From contig LNGD01000019.1 in assembly GCA_001587675.1 (NCBI GenBank), positions 1 to 17,470 on the forward strand: DNA of 17,470 nucleotides, written 5' to 3'. Both the position numbers and the translations under genes were made by a program. Below, in pieces: positions 13,287-17,470 of this stretch (position 1 is its first letter; each line of letters opens with the position of its first letter). Source of the DNA: Candidatus Methanofastidiosum methylothiophilum (GTDB lineage Archaea; Methanobacteriota_B; Thermococci; Methanofastidiosales; Methanofastidiosaceae). The notes beneath the pieces were generated by a model, which saw only the letters and a program-made list of their open reading frames with translations, did not search any database and had not been told where the DNA came from.

Positions 13287-13463
13287 ATGGTGGAGTCCTT
13301 GAATTATACAAAATACGAAAAAGTTAGAATTATTGGGGCAAGAGCCCTTCAAATATCGCTAGGTGCGCCTATATTGATCGATACTTCTACTCTTGATCCA
13401 ATTAGAATTGCCCAAGAAGAAATGAAAAATGGCGTTATACCGATAACAGTTATAAGAGATTAG
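13287..13463 (+). CDS. rpoK: DNA-directed RNA polymerase subunit K (Rpo6)
   Basis: This 58-residue subunit is the archaeal counterpart of eukaryotic RPB6 and bacterial omega and helps fold and hold the largest polymerase subunit. Nearly the whole protein is the conserved core: TKYEKVRIIGARALQISLGA, then PILIDTSTLDPIRIAQEE and NGVIPITVIRD, at the usual length for the short archaeal form. ATG at 13287 is chosen over the GTG immediately after it because the TATA box at 13259-13266 places initiation exactly there. Another ATG at 13279 is out of frame. The FEN1 gene begins four bases after the stop, so the two are probably one transcript. Confidence 0.94.
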   Translation: MVESLNYTKYEKVRIIGARALQISLGAPILIDTSTLDPIRIAQEEMKNGVIPITVIRD

Positions 13464-13467
13464 CTTT

Positions 13468-14466
13468 ATGGGTGTAAACCTCGGTGAAATTGTTCCAAAA
13501 CAAAAGATTGATATTTCTGAGTTAAAAGGAAAACGAGTAGCTATAGACGCATATAATGCTTTATATCAATTTTTGTCGATTATTAGGCAGAGAGATGGAA
13601 CTCCATTAAAAAATTCCAAGGGTGAAATTTCTTCTCATCTTTCTGGCCTTTTTTATAGAACAGTTAATTTCGTTGAGCAAGGAATTAGGCCAATATATGT
13701 ATTCGATGGAAAACCACCTGAATTGAAATTTCAAACTATTGAAAAAAGAAAAGAAATTAAGGAAGAGGCTAAGGATAAGTATCTTGATGCTAAAGCGAGA
13801 GGAGATTATACAGAAGCCAAAAAATATTCGCAAATGACTTCTTCATTAAACGCAGACATGATAAGAAGTTCAAAAGAACTTTTAGAGGCAATGGGAATTC
13901 CATATTTAGATTCTCCCTCTGAGGGAGAAGCACAAGCTGCTTACTTGACTTTAAAGGGAGATGCAGACTTATCGGCATCACAAGACTACGATTCAATACT
14001 TTTTGGAACTCCGACACTTGTAAGAAATCTCACAATAACTGGAAAAAGGAAGGTACCTGGAAAAGATTTATTTGTTGATGTGGTCCCTGAAATCATTAGT
14101 TCAAATAATATTTATAATTCACTTCAAATTTCAAGAGAGGAATTGATTCAAGTTGCTATTCTTATTGGTACAGACTATAATCCAGGTGGGATTAAAGGTA
14201 TTGGTCCAAAAAAAGCTATAGATATAGTAAAATCTGGAAAATTCTCTGATTATGGGAATTTTGACCAATTAGTTGATCTCTTTTTGAAGCCCAATACTAC
14301 AGATGGTTATGCCATTTCTTTTAAGAAACCAGTTAAAGAAAAAATCATAAGGTTATTATGTGATAAATACGATTTCTCTGAACTTAGGGTAGAAAAAGGA
14401 ATAGAAAGAATGGAATTTGCATTGGAAAATACGTTGAAACAAAATACTTTAGATAAGTATTTTTAA
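13468..14466 (+). CDS. fen: Flap endonuclease 1 (FEN1)
   Basis: This structure-specific nuclease removes 5' flaps during Okazaki-fragment maturation and repair in concert with the PCNA clamp. The 332-residue protein is full length. Active-site acids fall at the canonical archaeal positions: Asp27 (AIDAYN), Asp80 (VFDGKPP), Glu152 and Glu154 (SEGEAQAAY), Asp173 and Asp175 (SQDYDSILFG), and Asp236 (GTDYNPGG). The helix-hairpin-helix GIKGIGPKKAIDIV follows. The C-terminus ends in QNTLDKYF, a PCNA-interacting peptide of Q-x-x-L-x-x-Y-F type. The ATG is four bases after rpoK with only a weak purine run before it. Its TAA overlaps the stop of the convergent HAD gene by four bases. Confidence 0.97.
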   Translation: MGVNLGEIVPKQKIDISELKGKRVAIDAYNALYQFLSIIRQRDGTPLKNSKGEISSHLSGLFYRTVNFVEQGIRPIYVFDGKPPELKFQTIEKRKEIKEEAKDKYLDAKARGDYTEAKKYSQMTSSLNADMIRSSKELLEAMGIPYLDSPSEGEAQAAYLTLKGDADLSASQDYDSILFGTPTLVRNLTITGKRKVPGKDLFVDVVPEIISSNNIYNSLQISREELIQVAILIGTDYNPGGIKGIGPKKAIDIVKSGKFSDYGNFDQLVDLFLKPNTTDGYAISFKKPVKEKIIRLLCDKYDFSELRVEKGIERMEFALENTLKQNTLDKYF

Positions 14467-15263
14467 ATCTTAAATCTTTTTAGTATATTCTTTATTTCTA
14501 AAGGCTCCGTTATGGTGTAGTTAACTATGTCTTTTAATACATTTTTTCTTTTGGCTTCATTTTCGAGTATTAAAAAACTGACATCTGCTTCCTCAAAAGC
14601 ACCTTTATCGTTAATGTCGTCTCCAACCATTATAACTTGTTCATATGATTTTTTTAGATCAGATATAATTTTTCTTTTACCTTCTGGATCAACCTGTGGG
14701 AAAACAAAATTTTCTTGGATACCTAATCTTTTTGCTAAAGGATAAACAGAACAGGGATTATCTCCCGTAGCAAGATATATATCCATTCCTTCAGATTCAA
14801 GAAACTCAAATAATTCAAATACTCCAGATTTAATTTTGCCGGAAGAAGAAACAATATGTGTTATTTTTTCTTTTTCTGAATCACAGACTATTCCACAACC
14901 AACTAATGTACAAACATCAAATTGTTTTTTTAGTTTTTTAATAGTATCATTTACTTCTTCAACAGTTATTTCTTCAGCCCATTTAAGGATTTTATTTTTA
15001 TCAATTATTGCATTAGGACCTTTGAAAACAACTTCATATCCGATATCTAAATCTATTATAGATTGCCCCAAGCTCTTTTTTGGATTTTCTTTTAAAAAGG
15101 TGTATCTAGGGTCTGTAGAAATTGTGACTAAAAAAAGATTTGGATTATCTTCAATTAACTCTATGGATGATTTATAAAAATGATACTCATTTTTTTCTAA
15201 ATCTTTTGATACTCTATTTGTATCAATAAGCGTTCCTGATTTATCGAATACTATTGCTATCAT
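14463..15263 (-). CDS. HAD-superfamily phosphatase resembling a soluble P-type ATPase domain
   Basis: This 266-residue soluble protein has the haloacid-dehalogenase fold with P-type-ATPase-like motifs. Asp7 lies in FDKSGTL (compare DKTGT) and Thr166 in ATGDNP. Lys196 or Lys198 lies in DPEGKRK, and the acidic pair is in VGDDINDKGAF (214-222). The cap between residues 20 and 140 is unusual, with GPNAIIDKNKILKWAEE and a cysteine trio (CTLVGCGIVC, 118-127). It recalls the M. jannaschii soluble P-type-ATPase-like phosphatase MJ0968, but true equivalence is not established. The ATG lies 23 bases inside the end of mcrC, so it is translationally coupled to it. A link to methyl-coenzyme M reductase activation is therefore inferred. 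The substrate is unknown. Confidence 0.75.
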   Translation of the reverse strand: MIAIVFDKSGTLIDTNRVSKDLEKNEYHFYKSSIELIEDNPNLFLVTISTDPRYTFLKENPKKSLGQSIIDLDIGYEVVFKGPNAIIDKNKILKWAEEITVEEVNDTIKKLKKQFDVCTLVGCGIVCDSEKEKITHIVSSSGKIKSGVFELFEFLESEGMDIYLATGDNPCSVYPLAKRLGIQENFVFPQVDPEGKRKIISDLKKSYEQVIMVGDDINDKGAFEEADVSFLILENEAKRKNVLKDIVNYTITEPLEIKNILKRFKI

Positions 15264-15846
15264 GTTGTATATTCTTTTTTACTTTAGATATTATTTCATC
15301 TAGTTTTTCTTGGGGACAACTTTGCCCTCTTATTATACCACTAATAATATCTACTACTCTCCCTTTTGTATTGCCATTCTCGTTACGAATAGTTTTCACA
15401 CCTATCTTCTCAAAATCTTCAAAAGTAACTGGTGCTTGGCATGCGATTATGGCATCTATTGGTGCTAGATCAAGAATAAATTTTGCTTTGTAAACAATAT
15501 GAGTTCTAATATTTCCTAGATGTATTATTGCAAGTTTAAAATCATTGATTATATCTATTTCTTTTTCTTCTAAACCAAATAGAACACTAACACCGGAAGA
15601 AGGAGCTTCAGGCGGAACACCATTTCCAGCGTTTAAGACCATGACACTTGTTTTTATGCCCGCTTCTCTCATAGCATAGGTAATCTCACATATGGGCTTA
15701 GTTATGTGTCTCCTACCTGGGCTCATAGCAATAGCTAGTATGTCTCTACCTGCATCGGCAAAGGTTCCTCTTTGTGCTAAACCGCCTCCAAGACCCATAC
15801 CGCCTCCCATTCTACACTGGACCATGTGAGTATTTCTTCCAATCAT
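15241..15846 (-). CDS. mcrC: Methyl-coenzyme M reductase activation protein McrC
   Basis: McrC is found only in methanogens and related Mcr-bearing archaea. It belongs to the ATP-dependent complex that reductively activates the nickel of coenzyme F430 in methyl-coenzyme M reductase. The 201-residue length is normal. The sequence begins MIGRNTHMVQCRMGGGMGLG followed by GGLAQRGTFADAGRDILAIAMSPGRRHITKP, which is the family signature. Conserved cysteines are seen at 11, 53, 136 and 177. In many class I methanogens mcrC lies inside mcrBDCGA. Here it is alone, with only an overlapping HAD gene downstream. The ATG at 15846 has no Shine-Dalgarno site, and a weak TATA-like element lies about 25 bases upstream, so the mRNA may be leaderless. 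Confidence 0.94.
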   Translation of the reverse strand: MIGRNTHMVQCRMGGGMGLGGGLAQRGTFADAGRDILAIAMSPGRRHITKPICEITYAMREAGIKTSVMVLNAGNGVPPEAPSSGVSVLFGLEEKEIDIINDFKLAIIHLGNIRTHIVYKAKFILDLAPIDAIIACQAPVTFEDFEKIGVKTIRNENGNTKGRVVDIISGIIRGQSCPQEKLDEIISKVKKNIQHDSNSIR

Positions 15847-15935
15847 ACAATCAACTTATACCCTAATACAAATATTTTTTTTTAAAACTTTGCTATTTAT
15901 TTGATTTATCCTATCTAATTAAAGTCTAGAAAAGA

Positions 15936-15943
15936 TTTATAAA
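15936..15943 (+). promoter_or_regulatory. TATA box of the unknown gene-pheS operon
   Basis: TTTATAAA is centred about 44 bases before the GTG at 15984, giving a leader of about 18 bases that holds AAGGTGAT at 15971-15978. Confidence 0.5.
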
Positions 15944-15983
15944 CATTTAGTCGTCCTTTATGCAGATTAGAAGGTGATTTTCA

Positions 15984-16493
15984 GTGAGTGAAGAATGTAA
16001 AAATCAAGAGAAAAAAATTGATGCCGTAATGACTGTAATGAATGCATGGGTTTACGGAATAGAAAAAACAGCAAACAGTTTTTTTGGTAAACCTGAGGCG
16101 TTTTATAGACAATGGATTATTATTTCTCTCCGACCTTTTATCTCCAAATGGAAAGAGCTTGGGGCAGAATTTAAATACGACCTTGAAGGTTTTGATGCTG
16201 CCAAGATGTATGTAGAAGAAGTATCTAAAACTGGATTTATGGATATTAATGACCATGAACTTAGTGGTGATAATGAAAATTTTATTTATACTGTTCATAA
16301 ATGCCCTTATAATGATCACTGTAATCTGTTAGTTTCTGAAGACAAAGTAGAAAAATTAGCTTGTCTTAGGGCCATGGCCATCATCGGAGCGATGGAGAAC
16401 TCTAAACCAGGAGAATCCAAAAAATGGGAATATAAGCCCCAATTTAAAGAAGGAGGACCCTGCGTTATAGAATTTAAGAAGACTAAGAAGTGA
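15984..16493 (+). CDS. Cysteine-containing protein of unknown function upstream of pheS
   Basis: I do not firmly recognise this 169-residue soluble protein. Seen: a helical N-terminal half (KIDAVMTVMNAWVYGIEKTA, then FYRQWIIISLRPFISKWKELG). Next comes a mixed region with KTGFMDINDHEL, a C-x5-C pair (HKCPYNDHCNLL, Cys107 and Cys113), Cys127 and Cys160 (GGPCVIEF). The helix-then-CPY...C layout recalls V4R/4-vinyl-reductase-like and aminothiazoline-hydrolase-like sensor domains of archaea that bind small hydrophobic ligands or metal, but this is only a resemblance. The start is GTG, supported by AAGGTGAT five bases upstream. The gene ends five bases before pheS with no promoter between, so the two should share an mRNA. 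Confidence 0.6.
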   Translation: MSEECKNQEKKIDAVMTVMNAWVYGIEKTANSFFGKPEAFYRQWIIISLRPFISKWKELGAEFKYDLEGFDAAKMYVEEVSKTGFMDINDHELSGDNENFIYTVHKCPYNDHCNLLVSEDKVEKLACLRAMAIIGAMENSKPGESKKWEYKPQFKEGGPCVIEFKKTKK

Positions 16494-16498
16494 ATATA

Positions 16499-17470
16499 AT
16501 GCTTTCAAGGCAAGAAAAGATAATTCTAAAGACATTGGGAGAGATTGGTGGGGAATCAACTCCTAGTCATATATCTGATATATCTCAATTACCTGAAGTT
16601 GCAGTAATGAGAACTCTTCTTTATTTGTCAAGTAAAGACTTAGTTAAAGTTGAAGAGAAGAGTTATTCTAAGTATATTCTAACAAATGAAGGAATTACAA
16701 GTTTAACAAAAGGATTAATTGAGAAAGTTTTGATTAAAGGAATTCTTGATAACAAATCCTTAGATAAAATTGATATTTCTGAAGAAGAAAAAAATATTGC
16801 AATAGGAATGGCTAGAAAAAATGGCTGGATTAATATTCAAAAAACAAAGGATGCTCTTTCATTTTCATTAACTGATAAAGGCAAAGCCGCATTAAATGAA
16901 AAATCTCCTGAAGAAATTGCAATGGAGAATATTGCTAATAACAAACAAATATCTGAAGAACTAGCTAATTTACTTATTAAAAGAAAACTTGCTGAAAAAA
17001 AATTAGAAATAATAAGAAAAGTTTCTCTAACTGATTTAGGCAAGATTGAAATTTCAAAGGGAATAGAGATAACAGATGAAGTGTCTGAAATTACTCCAGA
17101 CCTTCTAAAAAGCCAAAACTGGAGACATGTATCACTTAAGAAATTTGATATATCTGCAGATGTAAATATTCTTTATCCTTCAAAAAAACATTTTGTTAAT
17201 CAAGCAATTGAATACATAAGAAAAATTTGGCTAGAAATGGGATTTCGAGAGATGTCAGGGCCGATAATAGATACTTCTTTTTGGGTATTTGATGCTCTAT
17301 TTCAACCTCAAGATCATCCTGCTAGAGACATGCAAGATACTTTCTTTATAGACTCACCTAGATTTGGAAAAATTGATCCATTATTATCAGATAAAATATG
17401 TGCAATGCACGAACACGGTGGAGACATAAATTCAAGTGGGTGGGAGTATAAATGGGATAGAAGAATAAGT
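16499..17470 (+). CDS. pheS: Phenylalanyl-tRNA synthetase alpha subunit (PheS), 3' end outside the window
   Basis: This is the catalytic subunit of the alpha2-beta2 class II synthetase that charges tRNA-Phe; the frame is open for 324 codons to the window edge. The N-terminal 200 residues contain winged-helix-like modules (QEKIILKTLGEIGGESTPSH, LTNEGITSLTKG, SLTDLGKIEISKG), the archaeal/eukaryotic-type extension that contacts tRNA and DNA-like ligands. The class II core begins near residue 225. Motif 1 is within QAIEYIRKIWLEMGFREMSG, and WVFDALFQPQDHPARDMQDT at about 262-281 is the strongest PheS signature. Motifs 2 and 3 should lie beyond the window. The ATG is five bases after the preceding stop, with a weak GTGA at the stop codon as ribosome-binding site. 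Confidence 0.95.
   Translation, partial: MLSRQEKIILKTLGEIGGESTPSHISDISQLPEVAVMRTLLYLSSKDLVKVEEKSYSKYILTNEGITSLTKGLIEKVLIKGILDNKSLDKIDISEEEKNIAIGMARKNGWINIQKTKDALSFSLTDKGKAALNEKSPEEIAMENIANNKQISEELANLLIKRKLAEKKLEIIRKVSLTDLGKIEISKGIEITDEVSEITPDLLKSQNWRHVSLKKFDISADVNILYPSKKHFVNQAIEYIRKIWLEMGFREMSGPIIDTSFWVFDALFQPQDHPARDMQDTFFIDSPRFGKIDPLLSDKICAMHEHGGDINSSGWEYKWDRRIS

Noticed and set aside
15981..16319. 112-codon antisense frame opposite the unknown gene before pheS
   Set aside because: The sense frame has a clear Shine-Dalgarno site, a TATA box and an operon link to pheS. The antisense translation is Phe/Ile/Lys-rich noise.

Overview
This AT-rich window comes from a euryarchaeal methanogen. The archaeal and methanogen markers are McrC (a component of methyl-coenzyme M reductase activation), sn-glycerol-1-phosphate dehydrogenase (archaeal lipids), RNA polymerase subunit Rpo6/RpoK, archaeal FEN1, DUF63 and UPF0179 proteins, and the archaeal type of PheS. 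HypC/HypD imply a [NiFe]-hydrogenase and PorC implies ferredoxin-dependent pyruvate metabolism. The lineage cannot be fixed from sequence alone. An AT-rich methanogen such as Methanofastidiosales or a member of class I is possible. No tRNA, rRNA, CRISPR array or transposase was seen.

Region 1 (1-4670, all minus strand) holds: a partial PorC; an alkyltransferase-like (ATL/MGMT-fold) protein behind a bile-acid:sodium-symporter-family transporter; a membrane-anchored protein of unknown function; a YfcE/MJ0936-type metallophosphoesterase; a SAM methyltransferase; and an archaeal multi-Cys peroxiredoxin. A strong inverted repeat between the phosphoesterase and the methyltransferase may be a terminator or a small structured RNA.

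Region 2 (4671-6033) is a roughly 300-base AT-rich divergent intergenic stretch, then a secreted beta-propeller gene of near-identical 126/129-base repeats. Its base composition is visibly more GC-rich than its surroundings. Its signal peptide can only be translated from a non-AUG (AUU) codon behind a good Shine-Dalgarno site. A 19-base imperfect direct repeat flanks it.

Region 3 (6034-12331, plus strand) is a tight hypC-hypD-gamma carbonic anhydrase-MutS-like ATPase operon. It is followed by a DUF63 membrane protein, then the glycerol-1-phosphate dehydrogenase and UPF0179 pair.

Region 4 (12332-12801) is a long intergenic segment. It contains a candidate 38-residue one-helix membrane protein on the minus strand with an archaeal promoter, and a pair of T7-ATAGTGAT boxes upstream of a winged-helix regulator.

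Region 5 (12802-17470) has the regulator, an rpoK-fen pair, a convergent mcrC-HAD phosphatase pair on the minus strand, and a cysteine-containing unknown gene directly upstream of pheS, which runs off the window.

A recurring pattern is that operon-leading genes have a TATA-like box centred about 25-28 bases before the start codon and no Shine-Dalgarno site. This suggests leaderless mRNAs. Internal or leadered genes have GGTGA/GGAG sites and often TTG or GTG starts.
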